Shown here piece after piece: positions 41,701-53,822 of a DNA stretch of 64,000 bases. The stretch's first letter is position 1, and the number at the start of each line of letters is the position of its first letter. Origin of the DNA: Chrysomallon squamiferum (lineage: Eukaryota; Mollusca; Gastropoda; Neomphalida; Peltospiridae); contig CM022667.1 of assembly GCA_012295275.1 (NCBI GenBank), positions 17,565,245-17,629,244 on the forward strand, written 5' to 3'. The notes under the pieces are model-generated. The model did no database searches, was not told the DNA's origin, and saw only the letters and a program-made list of their open reading frames with translations. Position numbers and translations under genes: made by a program.

Positions 41701-44175
41701 GACAGAAATCAACAGCAACTTAAGGTTCAAAAAGCACTTCTTTAAAAACAAATTTCTGATGCTTTTAGCTAAATATAATCTGAATTAAATACACTAAGTT
41801 GAGCAAAAAACAAAAAAGAAAGATAAAATAATTGTTATAATAACAATTCGGGTAAATAACATATATACTTCTGCGAAGGTATCTCAGTCTTTTGCTTCTA
41901 CTGATTTTGTAATAACAGAAAAGTAAACAACAAAAACAGTTAATGTAGAATAATTTAAATTTACTTGTGCTAAGATATCATTCATGGTCTCACTGGCATC
42001 AGCATCATTCTTGCCAAGAATTCTCAGTAATCTCAGAATTTTTACCTGTAATTTAAACAATCAAATATATTTTAAAGAGAGAGAGAGCCAAAAAAAAAAA
42101 AAAAAAAAAAACAACACGAAAAAACAACAAGAAGCAGCAGCAGCAAGTTACGTTAAGTTAAACAGAAATCTATTAAGGGAGATTGAAAAAGATCATCGAG
42201 CAATACATGGTTAAAATATATTAAAAAATAATCATAAATAAAGGAAACATTTTATTAAAATAAGAAAAGATATAATTATAACTAAAATTTATTTGCTTAG
42301 CTTAATTTTTCATCATTTCTTTAGACATTAAAATTAATATCTTTCATTACTGAAATATATTTATCTCCAATAAAAAAAAAAATGTTTACCTGGAGAAAGG
42401 GATCACTGACTCCTGATACATCATGTTCTGGTGAGTAACCTGCCATTATCAAATTTTTCAATATTCGCACCAGCTGGGGAACAAGCTACAAATGAAATAA
42501 ATTCCATTTATTATCTCTGTTTCAAAATTAATTTTTCAGATTTTTAAATAATGACAATTTCTCAGTAATATATCTTTATCTATCTATATATTAATCAATT
42601 TTTATTTTTATTATTATTTTCCAAAATTGATTTATACAAAAATGATTATCTGTTGAACAATAATATAATTATTTATATAATATAATTGTATTAACTATTA
42701 CTCTTCTTTTATTATTATTTAAAATCACAGATTTATTTTTAAGTGAAAACATCAAGAGATTTTTGTACAAATGTTTCCTCGTACATCTGAATATTTCCAT
42801 GCACCCGATCTCTGAGTATCAGTATTTTTTTTATATTTAGTTAGGACTTATTTAACAAATAGTGTCATGCAATGGTTAACTGAACTGCAAATTACAAATC
42901 AATATTAAGGGGACAAGTTTTTGAGATTCTGACATGACCATTTACAAATGTTATTCATCTTTCTATTCATACAAGTTAAAAAGTCCAAATAAATTTTATT
43001 ATGTCCAAAAAAAATGCATTTTGTGAGGTGCCTGTCACTGAAATTTACACATTTTAGCCAAATCCTGCATTTATTTCCAGGTTTTATTTTTGATATGTGT
43101 TTCTTGAAACGGCCATGAAAATTTACATTCTCATACCACTGGAAAGCCCCATTTTCACTGAGCATTATGGGAACAATGTTCTAAAAATAGACACAAAATT
43201 CATCGAGATATTCCTTCATTTAATGCGCCACCCTCTGAAAATATGAGAGAAAAAATTAAGATAGTGCCGCCCATGGATTGGTCACATGATATCACATGAC
43301 TTGTTACCACATTCTGATTTGTTATCAGCATTATTTCCTGTGACACTGTTTACTTCCATTCATGGACTTTTTGCCTTGAGTGTATTAAGATTTAATTTTT
43401 TGCAATCATGGAGACTTACTGTGGAAAGAAAACCAATACAAAATACAGATTTGGTAAACAAAAGCTATTGGACACAACAATTACAGTCTGCACGAGAAAA
43501 ACTGCAGAAAAGAACAAGAGACTGCTGAAACAAGTGATGTTATTGAAGAAATGGAATCAATCTTTCAGTGGCTGCTGGAGATCAGCATGCACCAGAAACT
43601 TCCCAAAAGAAAATTGGAACATGTTTTGGAAATTGATGATGAATATAAAGATCATTGTCAATTTGTTAGTGATGATAGCTGTCTTCTTGTGAATTTTAAA
43701 TGTTATTATGTTATTATAAGTTTCAATAACAAATGAGAATTAACTCTTTTTGCACTACACAGTGTAATAACATCTAATAAAAAAGAGGTTTTTTAGATAA
43801 ATGTTTCAGTTTTTTTAAAGAAGGAAATAGATACACACAGTTATCATAATAATTATACACATCACCCCAGTAGTTAGAACAAGTGGAAATATAGTTATTA
43901 ATCTTTGTTCGCTATTTTCTCACATTTTGTTTTTCGTACTTTTTTTGTTGGTGCTACATTAAAACTATACGCACTAGAGATCCCAAATTTGGAATATGTA
44001 TTTTTATAAACAAACACTAGTAAATGACAAGAAGAAAATCTTGAAAATGTTATCCATTCTTCTGATAATGTGTCAAGTACAAAAAAATACACGTGAAAAT
44101 GTAATAATTTAAATCATTTCTTCTTGTTACTTTCTAGAAATACATGCTTCTGATGAACCCCAGCAGTTTAAATAT

Positions 44176-44211
<36 letters not shown>

Positions 44212-47200
44212 TAGTTTGGGTTGGAGAGGTCCAGGAAACTGGGTACTAAAATGCAAAAAAAAAGAGCAAAAAATAAAAGTACCATTTGTCATAAAAATTA
44301 AGCTGGTACTAGTGTTTTATAGTAACAAATGGGGATTATTTCCCCAAGTTCCAATTCTGTAAGTATAAAATAAATAATAATAATAAAAAAACGGTTTTGG
44401 TTTTTTGCCTAGTTTGTCCCCTTAATATATTTATTCTTTTGTATTTACACTAAATAAACAAAAATAATACTACAAAGTTTAATCACAATAACAAACATAT
44501 TTTGTCAATTATATATGCAAGCAAACTCACAACAACAACAACAAAAAAAGCACAAACTATTTTCTAACATGCAGAAATCAAATTAATACAATAAGATTTC
44601 ACCTAATAATGAAAAATAAAGAAAAGAATGTGTGGGAAAACAATAAATATTTTCCTAATATAAACAACCACTGTGCTATAATTCTGCTCTAAATGTATCT
44701 ATAGCGTAAAAAACAAAACTAATTATTCCTGTGGCATGACATCTAAAAATCTCGCTTCAAATTTAAGATCTTTTTTTCAGCACTGATCAAAACAATAACG
44801 TTCAGAGATTAAGAAAATAACAGAATATTAAAAAATAAAGCATTAAAATTAATAAATAATAATAAATGGTTTTGTTACAAGTTATAATTTCTGATGAGTG
44901 AAATAAAAAAATTATAATTTAGATTAAAATCATTTATTAAACATTTTCTTTTTAGTAGAAACAACACCAACCATCTAAACCAAATGTTAAAATACTTTAA
45001 AAAAAATGAAAAGCTATTAATGTGTTTTAAATGTCAAACTCATGGCACTGTATCTATAAATTTATTAAAAATGAAACCAATCAGAGTAGGCATTTCTTGA
45101 AGAAAAACAAAAACAAATTAACTTTTGTTTATTTGATATTTAAAACTGAAATATTTAGTAATTACAACAGCAGGCTTTTTCTGAAGACGTTTTTAAAACT
45201 CTTTTTTTTATCCATTTTATTAAAAATGTCTGTACTTTCTCATTTATCAGTATAATTTTAAATTAAAAAGCAGATAAGTTCTTCAAACTTTCAATTTTGT
45301 TACATTAATTTATTGATTCATACAACTATTGAAATATTTTTAAGAAAATAGTTATATAAATAATTAACATACATGATTTCCAGTCAAACTAAATTACAGT
45401 TAAGTATATAAAGAATGCCCATTCGGATCAGAGACATGCAGGTCATGCAGTATTAGTAATGAACAACTTACATTGTCACTAACCTTTCTGAAGTGGTGCA
45501 GTGTGTCAGGGCTCCGCTCACACATCTCTGTTATAAGACACACTGCTGTCAACAGAACACCTGTCAAGTATATGTTGTTAAGTACAATGTTGGTAAACAA
45601 GATAATTAATATGATACAAGCTGATAAAAAAAAAAAAAATCGTTTACAAATGATCAATATGAACTTCGTTTAGAACATAAAATTGTACTTCTTCAATATC
45701 TGCTGCAAGAAGACTTATAACATATTTATGCAGATGCAATAAAAAAAATTCTGATAACTAAAGGTTGTTTTTTCTTTTTTTCTTCTTTGAAAACAATCAA
45801 ACAAAAATAAATTATAAAGTAAGGAAATAATGACTGTATCTAAATTATCCTCAAAAAAGATGGAAAACAAAGACAAACCATGATTTTTCTCGTTGAGCAA
45901 AGAGCGTGTAGCTGGGATGTACATTTCCATGAGGTCAGGTACTTTGTGAATAATGCAGAAAGCACATAATATAGACTGAAAAAAAAATAAAACATTTTTA
46001 ATAAACAAAATGAAAACAGAAAATAAGTGCAACATAAATGTAAATGAATAAAAAAATAAATAAATAATAAATAAAATTAAAAATACAAAAAAATAAATGA
46101 GAAGTAAATGAAGGTTTGCATAGTGTGATATTTTCTTTTGATAAGTTAAAAAAAAAAGTATTTATTTTTTATATCAATATTTGACATCCCTATACTTGAC
46201 CCATCAAATCCGAACCAACTTACTTTTTTCTTGACGTAAGCATTTGATGATTTGATCATTTTCTCTATCTCCCCAGCAAGATCACGACTCATCTCAGTAG
46301 AACAGATGGCTCCGAGAGTACAGAGAGCAAGACTCTGTATGTACTGCGTCTGATGACTCAGATCACTTTAATAAAACACCACAACTACTTATTTTATGTA
46401 AATAAATGATACAGAAATAATCAAAAAATTAATATTTTAACAGAACTATACATTTGGCAGAAAACTAGTTCAGTCCAAATATGCTAAAATTAAGAAAAGA
46501 AAATTTGAAATAAAAATTCAATTTTTTTTTTACAGAAAAGCACAAAGAAATGCAGACTAACATGCCAACAAAATAAAATGAAGGCTACTTCTATTCTTAA
46601 AAAATAATTATCTCCTTTTTATGGCATACAAAAATATGGTATACTTTTTCAGTGAGTTTGTGACAAGTAAATGAACATCTTGTCTCTCATCCAGTAACAA
46701 CATGGCACCCAGGTAACCAATCCTTTTATCTGTGAACCGAGGTGATGCTATCAGCTTTAAACACTCCAGCTATCATCAAAAAATAAATAATAATCTTTAA
46801 TAAATGAATTCATGTATAAAAATCATTAGCTTTGTTAGAATAATACCTTTCGGAAACAATTCTCAGTAAAAATGTTTATGATAAATGATATATTTTCTTA
46901 TATCAGAACAATGTTTTATGTTCTTTCCCAAACAAAACATCTCATACATAATAAAATAAACCAGCTGTAGATTGTAGAAATCTGTTTGTCCATACAGAAA
47001 ATTCAACAATAAGTCATGAAAAAATAAAGTCCATATAATCTTATTGATTGGATGACCCACAATAATTGGTACCATAAGAATAATCTATTTGAAAAAAAAT
47101 AATTTACACTTTATATAGAAAAAGTAAGTAAATTAAAATTACATAATAAAATTTATTTACTAATTAATAAAATCTCAAACCTTCGAAATATTCATTTAAT

Positions 47201-47476
47201 GCATGCAAAAATTATTTAATTATATAACAAGTATTCTAATCAATTAATAGAGGTCATAGTAAATTCAAGGCATACCTGTCCAAAGTGTGCAGGATACCCA
47301 AGCATGTGAATATACAGCAATTTGGCAACATTGCGACAGCGGTAGGTGTTGTCTTCATCGCGAAATGAGTCTCTGATCATTGCACATTCTTTGTTCACCA
47401 CAGATCTCTCATCTGCAGCAGTTCGTGCAGACCTGATCTCGCGAATTAAATCACGAAGACGTTTGGGTGTTGGCAT
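35773..47476 (-). CDS. AP1G1: AP-1 complex subunit gamma (adaptin)
   Basis: This is a complete coding region of 21 exons: 47276-47476, 46645-46769, 46224-46365, 45879-45975, 45484-45560, 42390-42485, 41965-42045, 41492-41590, 41117-41172, 40636-40749, 40163-40303, 39942-39996, 39405-39617, 39179-39306, 38813-38917, 38361-38502, 38074-38212, 37438-37521, 36901-37061, 36282-36380 and 35773-35874. It encodes 818 aa (human gamma-1 about 822). The protein is the large subunit of the AP-1 coat that sorts cargo between trans-Golgi network and endosomes. Seen here: the helical trunk from [15 protein letters not shown] through [12 protein letters not shown]; a hinge with clathrin-box-like LLDLLGD (about 654-660) and ILDILG; and the gamma ear, starting with [10 protein letters not shown] and ending NNFPQGLW-Q. 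All phases agree. An intron acceptor just before the ATG (exon edge at 47482) shows a spliced leader. Invertebrates usually have one gamma gene for vertebrate gamma-1 and gamma-2. Confidence 0.97.
41194..41325. repeat. Two-copy tandem duplication, unit about 68 bp
   Basis: A unit containing AAAGAATATACATAT, then TTAAAATCTAGAAACACATT and TTAAATATCTAAA, occurs twice head to tail with few differences. It lies in the AP1G1 intron upstream of exon 41117-41172. This appears to be a recent local duplication. Confidence 0.85.
42905..44425. mobile_element. TTAA-flanked DNA transposon, about 1.5 kb
   Basis: The element runs from 42909 to 44421. It begins GGGGACAAG and ends with CTTGTCCCC-like TTTGTCCCC, and is flanked by TTAA on both sides (42905-42908 and 44422-44425). 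TTAA duplication with short G/C-starting ends is the hallmark of piggyBac-type elements. The interior has overlapping short frames on the plus strand at 43286-43736, including a Lys/Cys-rich M-E-T-Y-C-G-K-K start and a later [20 protein letters not shown] stretch. I cannot match either to a transposase. It is inserted in the 2.9 kb AP1G1 intron between exons 42390-42485 and 45484-45560. Confidence 0.72.
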
Positions 47477-49097
47477 GGCACTCTGAAACTGATAATAAAA
47501 ATTTAAATTTAAAAAAAAAAAAAATGTATAACAGAAAATAAGTACTGTAAATTTAATAAATTGTTAGATAATTCATACCTATTAAAATATGAAGTTATTT
47601 GACAAATGAAATATGCAATATATCCTGGTTATTTTTAATTGCAGAAAATAATTCAAAGAAATATATGACATATGGAGAAAAATATCATAAAAAAGGCTGA
47701 ATAAATAGAAAAATAATAATATCTGCTTTATAAGTACAATTTCAGTAAAGCTGGTATTTTACAATGTTTAAAAATAACAATTTGAAATGGTTATGTAATT
47801 AACCAGTAATTTTAGATATCCTACTACTGCTGAAATACAAGAAACACTGCTTAAAATACTGTACCACATATAAATCCTAGTTTGCCATAATTATTTTAAT
47901 ATTATTTGCTTTCAATGAAAAGTTTCTCTCAAAATGTTATATTTAATAATGAAAAAAATGGCTACAAATGGATATTATAAGACTAAGAAGTAATTTAGTC
48001 TGCAAACAAGGTTAAGAAATGAAATTTACAAAACATCTTTGAAAAAATTAACAGTAATTTAAAGTTCAAAAATAATAATAATAAAATAAAATAAAATAGT
48101 AATAAATAAATGATTATTTTAAGTCTTTATTTTTTTAAATGATTAAATAAGGTAATTTTAACGTTTTGAGTGCACTTTTATACTGGCAGTACATTATTTT
48201 TAATATAGAATGCTATGTAATTTTTTACAGAATTAACAATTATTAAAGTCAATTTAAAAAAGGACTAATTGTTAATGCACTACACACAGGTATATATGTA
48301 TATTTATATTGTGTAAGCACCAGTCACCATCTGTCAAGATTACATCCTTACCATAATCACATATACATGTTAATATTTTGTTTATTCTTCTACTAATTTA
48401 ATCAAAAGAAAGAATAATAATTATGATTATTATAACACAATAGAAGATAACATGACAGCTACATTTCCAGCAGAATTACAGGTTTTGGAAGAGGTGAAGT
48501 GAAAGTGATTGATACGCTAATTAATGACAATAAAACTAATCTAGTCTAAACTGGAACTTAGAAAGAAAAGAAATAAAGTGTATATATACTTGAGTTTATG
48601 CATGCTGTAATACCCATATTAACAGTAATCTGCTGTTCACTGAATGATATTACAAGTGACAATGAAACAGTCTGATAAATCTAGACCAATTATAATTTAA
48701 AATATACCAGTAAAAGAACTTTGTGTCAGTTTACTGTTAAGGTCTTTCAATCTGGTTAAAAGAATGTATGTATATATATATACATATATACTGAATAACC
48801 TTTTACTTAAGACACAGGCATTTTTTTACAAGATAAATAAAACTGTTTAGATATTTTGCTGGCAGCATTTGCTAATTGATCCATCTATCAACAAAACCTA
48901 TGTCTTAAACAGTAAATGATTATTCAGTTTATCCTGCAAACCAGTAAAAAAATAAATGAAGTAAAAATTAATACAGTTTATTTCAGAGTATATTTAATTA
49001 GTTTCATTTACAGCTTTGTGCTATAACCTAGTAAGGAACAAATTTTCTTTCATATTTTTAATAAAAATAAAGATCAATCATGAAATATAAAAAACTG

Positions 49098-49138
<41 letters not shown>

Positions 49139-51650
49139 GAATGCAATTAACATAAAAAATTAAATAATAATAAAAATCTACCTTCCTCTGAACACGTATA
49201 TTCACTAATTAACTAAGGCAAAATACTAAATCCTTTAAGTCTGAATCAAGCATTTTTACATTTTAATGGACATTCTTTTGCACTTATTAATATGTTAAAG
49301 TGAATTAAGGTTTACCATACATCATTTTCTTTATTTAAAAAAAAAAAAAAAACATTTCTTCTTTTTTCTCATTTTAAATTTCACATTATCATACAATGGA
49401 ATAGTAATCTGCCATTTTGTTATTAAAATCATTTGTCATTATAATAGTTTAACTTGCTTAGGGTAAGAGGTCAGCGTACATTTGGTTTTTGACAACAATG
49501 GTTTATGATGATATCTTAAGCATTATCTCAAAGCTTTCTTTTTAAAAATAAAAAAAGAACAGTGAAGAAGAAAATAATCTATCTAGTCATCATCTCATTA
49601 GCATGTATTAGGATTGCAGGATAAATGCATATATAATTTGGTGATTATAATATTTGGTATTTGAACATATACAGGTTTGGATGTAACATACCATTTCGGA
49701 TTAAAGTTGAAACCTAAAATAAACCAATGAGACAAATACATTTTTACAGAAATAAAAATAAAAATTAACAAAATAAAAATGCAATGCAATGCTTGAGAAT
49801 AAAAAAATATATATGTCAGTCAATGCAAATATGATCATCTGCTGCCAACAGTTTTAGGTCAATAGCAAAACAATTAGAATAATAATTAAAAGAAATTATT
49901 TTCATAAAGGGTTTAAAACTAACTGTCTTTTTCTTTTCTCTCTATGTAATAATAATAGTGCAAATGTATAGTGTTTTGTATTATGAAATGCACCTTTCTA
50001 ATTAGGAAAGAACATACCAATGTCTTTTGAATGGCTCTGGAATAGGAAATGAATGCAGTGAATATACTGAGAACTTTGGAGAGAAACAAAAATGACCACT
50101 GGAGTGCATGGTCCTGAATCAAAACATTACCACTGTTTTAGTGGTTAAATGCTTTATATATTATACAGTAATAAACCAAGGTCCTGGTACCAATATGTTA
50201 CACTAGACGAAAAGTAATGAACTAAACTGATATGGCTGCAAAAATGTAGTTGTACAAGCATATTTTAATACAAAATGTAAACATAATGATGCTGTTTGAC
50301 AATTTCTGACTGTCAGCTTAGGGAAATGACTATACCATTTTTTGTTGTTGTCTGGGTTACTATTTAGGGGAAAAAATCAGATAAATGCCATTAATAAAAA
50401 CTTAAAAGGAAAGTGAAAAACCTCTTTATCAACGATTATATTTATAAATATAATGATCATAATGATCATGAGATCATAACTGTCATTACGTAACAGGAAA
50501 ACATCTGTTGTTGTTTTTCAAAAATGTACACCAAAATAAACGTAAGGTTATTTTCAAAGTCTCTAATATCGTAACTCTGTCAAAATACTACAATAACATG
50601 ATACTGTCAAAAAACGAGACGGTCCATGTCTAGGCCCGGGGCTCAGCCTCAGGTAGGTGTGTACAGATGTCTTGGCAAGCAATTACCTTCTATGTACCAG
50701 AATGACACTTCAGGTAAACATCCAAGATGGCTCTAACGAACGGTTATAATTTCCGACAATTTAAAAATACTGCAAAGTTTTTGTTAATTAACTGATCGAT
50801 GCAATATTATTAAATTTTCTTCGTTTCCACCTTGGTATCTATCAAAGATGGCCGCTCCGGGTGTAAAGCTTTATTACTGCGCTTACTGAATATAGTCCAT
50901 CTTTTCAGAACCAAATTCTTCTAGGTCATTATAATATAAAGGAAATTTTACACATTAACCTTCTTTAAGCGTATCTTTAATCAAAATACTTCAGATAATG
51001 TGTGCATTTTGTGCTATTCTTTTAAAAAGGTTATTGAGCGAAATAATAAGCAATTCGAAAGTAGTTCGCAAGACCCGTGGCAAGTGGTTTTGACGTCATA
51101 TCCTATGAGGAAATGGTAATGGGAAACAACTCTTACAAAATAATTATCAAAATATACTTGCCAGCAAAAATAGTGTGTATGAAGAAACATATTCATGTAA
51201 TTAAATAAAACATGAATGGACATTGGAACATAACGCACTAAATTATAATAAATAAAATAAACAAAACAACAGTATTTTAGAAAATTATATCAACAAGAAA
51301 ACTAAGAATTTGTGTTAATAAAACGATCACACTTCAAAATAACGTTTCTGAATTATATTTTAATCAAATAAAAATATTAATAGTTATTAATTTTCTTTCA
51401 TTTTCTATAACATTTAAGTGTCTTACCGATGTGGCTGAATATAGTAATGAACAAACACAACCTCATTAAATTAATGAAATTCGTATTCATAATAAATAAA
51501 TAAATGAATTCTTGGAATATTATGAGTATTTACTTTCCACAAAGAAGTGGCAATCCTTCCTTTGCCCCAAGAAGGACGACCCAATGACTGACACTTCAGG
51601 GCCGACATTTGCAAAAACGCGCACTATTCTGCAACATGACGATACTTTTT
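47477..51650 (-). other. AP1G1: AP1G1 5' leader intron and probable non-coding first exon
   Basis: The acceptor TTATCAGTTTCAG at 47483 onwards shows that the start-codon exon is spliced to an upstream leader. The best donor I can propose is GAAA then GTAAATAC, with exon edge at 51534. That exon would run from about 51640 to 51534 and has higher GC than its surroundings. The intervening 4 kb has a (CA)n at 49100-49131 and A/T-rich sequence but no recognisable coding exon. The first exon is inference. Confidence 0.4.
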
Positions 51651-51975
51651 TCTTCTTTTTTCTTTTTCTATGACACTTCCTCTGCGATTGCGCTTTCTCG
51701 CTTACTAAATGACGTCATACGTAACGTTATTAACAACTTAATATTAAGTTATTGAATTGTTACTATCAGTAAAGGCAGCAATAGTAGCAGCAGCAGCGGT
51801 GGAACTAAAAATTATGTATAAAAATATCCAAAATATATTCTCAAACTTGTTTTATTTGTTAGCGTGTATTCTTAATTAATAATTCAGAAAAACAAATGAA
51901 TACAGCAAGAAAATATCTGTACGCCGCCGTTTAGCTGTAGTCGTCAACAGATACAGCTATGCGCCAATGACGTAG
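50720..51975. promoter_or_regulatory. Candidate AP1G1 promoter region with CRE palindromes
   Basis: Two full cAMP-response palindromes TGACGTCA occur at 51091-51098 and 51710-51717. A CCAATGACGTAG (CCAAT plus half CRE) lies at about 51964-51975. An ACTTCC ETS-type site sits near 51675, and YY1-like AAGATGGC words lie near 50728 and 50847. CpGs are enriched compared with the flanks. This fits a housekeeping promoter upstream of AP1G1, possibly active in both directions. Confidence 0.45.
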
Positions 51976-52550
51976 TGACATCACTACTATGGTAGTGTAT
52001 GGGTGAAATAAGTGCCTTTAAATATTCTGTATTTATTTTCATACTCTGTTACGATCGGTGACACATCCCTCCTTGGAAGTATAAAAATTTATTTTTGTTA
52101 TTTTTATGATCATTTACTCATTATTAGTCTCATATGGTCATAGGACTAACATAAAAAAAAAAAAAAAAAAAAAACCTCTTTGTTCGACCGTGTAAATGTT
52201 ATTAGCGAAATAAAAACAAATTATGATTTTTAAAAATTATTTGAAAACTCCAGAAACATGTTAAATAAAACAAATAACTGAATGGATTAATTACTGCAGT
52301 ACTTTAATTAAAGGATGACTTTGTTGTGCCCTTGTTCTTTTTGGTGCTGGCTATGCAGGTCTAATCTCTCTTTCTCTCTCCAAATGATTTTGATATAATT
52401 TGAAATTAGTCCCCTCAGCATACATCTGGCTCCAATAATTGTGTGACGGAAACAGAGAATGTGAAAAATCAAATAGCAAATATGGTTATATAAGACACAT
52501 TTCCGTGATTATATACATCCTCTTGAAATTAGTCAAAATAATAGAATATA

Positions 52551-53822
52551 GGTAAGATGGGGGTAATTTTGGCCACCGAGGTATATTATGACTTGCATCG
52601 CTATACTGTTCTGTCCAGATTTCTGGAACTTTGTTGATATAAATAGAACCTTCCTATCTCTCATTAGAACAATCATGTAGGTAATCAGCCATTTACAAAT
52701 GAAGTATAGTGGCCATGAAAGTAATTAACAACAGGGTTGTAAAAAGAGTGCATTTTGAGGTTTCAAAAGTGAGTTATTTTTTAGTCCTATAGATGTAAGG
52801 TTAGTGATATCTTATAACAGGTAAATATATAATCAGTTACTAAGTTCAGCAGAAGAAACTTGATTAATATGTGGTAATTAGGCAACAAATATGTGTTTTA
52901 TTTTACTCCACCATTTGGGGCAATTCTGACCCCCATATTTGGTGGTGAAATCAATAGTTTTGGCATTGATATAGTCCTTTCTGAGTTTTATTTAAGTTTC
53001 TTGAAACAACTGAAAGTCCCATGGTCCATCTGGTGGGCCATGTTGTCAAACTTCAAATAAAATCAAGAGGATAAGGTCTGTTGAGACACTGACAGAAGAA
53101 GAAACTGTTAAGAGGTATGAAGAAGAGTTGGCAGAGAAGAACAAGGAGGAAGAAAAGGCAAAGAAAACAAAGGCGAGAGAGGCAAAAGTACCCCAAAACC
53201 AGAAGAAGATATCAAAGTCAAAACAACACATCAGTTTGAATGCTACAGCAGAACTGGTGAATGACATCAATGAGTCTGAATTAGAAGACATAGATGTGGT
53301 AGATATACAAGAAAAATGTGAACTCTGTGGCAGAGTTGATGATGGAATGAATTCTGATGAGTTCATAGGATGTGATGGGTGCCCAAACTGGTATTGTCTT
53401 GATCCTTGCACAAACCTCAAAATCCCAGATGGTGCAGACAGACATGAAAGATAATGTATTCCTGTGTCATATTTGTCAAGGAGTTTAGTTTATTGAAGTT
53501 TTGAATCTGACTTGTATTATGATTAGGACTATTATTAGTAGTAAACAATGATTACATAGCAATAATCAGTACAAATTTTTGAGGATCAAAACATATCATG
53601 AATGTGGGGGCCAGATTTACCCCAAATCATCGGGGCAAATCTGGCAATTTTTAACCTGGTTCCCATTTCAAAAGTATAACCACTATGCATATAGTGTGTT
53701 TGTGTATTTTGAAGAAATAGATATACTACACATTATTCACTCCATTTTGTTGTTTTCTTGTCTGTGAAACTGTAGGTGAGGTTGAATGGAAAAGGGGGCC
53801 AGAACTACCCCACCTTATCCCA
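52551..53822 (+). mobile_element. DNA transposon remnant with PHD-like zinc finger ORF
   Basis: The left end GGTAAGATGGGGGTAATTTT and the reverse complement of the right end GATAAGGTGGGGTAGTTCTG form imperfect inverted repeats that both continue into GGCC. Between them, about 53060-53454 on the plus strand, an open frame reads a Lys/Glu-rich coiled stretch (E-E-E-L-A-E-K-N-K), an acidic linker, then CELCGRVDDG, EFIGCDGCPNWYC and LDPC. The Cys spacing and CDGCxxWYC are PHD-finger-like. This order, Lys/Glu-rich tail then PHD finger, is typical of the C-terminus of invertebrate Tigger/Jerky-like DDE transposases. The DDE domain itself is not present. Confidence 0.68.
53128..53454 (+). pseudogene. 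Transposase C-terminal fragment with PHD-like finger
   Basis: This is an open frame of 108 codons from its first ATG, and open for a further 60 or so bases upstream. It has a Lys/Glu-rich first half, an acidic stretch (ESELEDIDVVDIQEK) and a Cys-rich module with CxxC, CxxC and a final CxxxC-like cluster ending shortly before the stop. It is far shorter than a whole transposase and lies inside an inverted-repeat-bounded element, so it is treated as a relic. Domestication as a short nuclear protein cannot be excluded. Confidence 0.5.
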
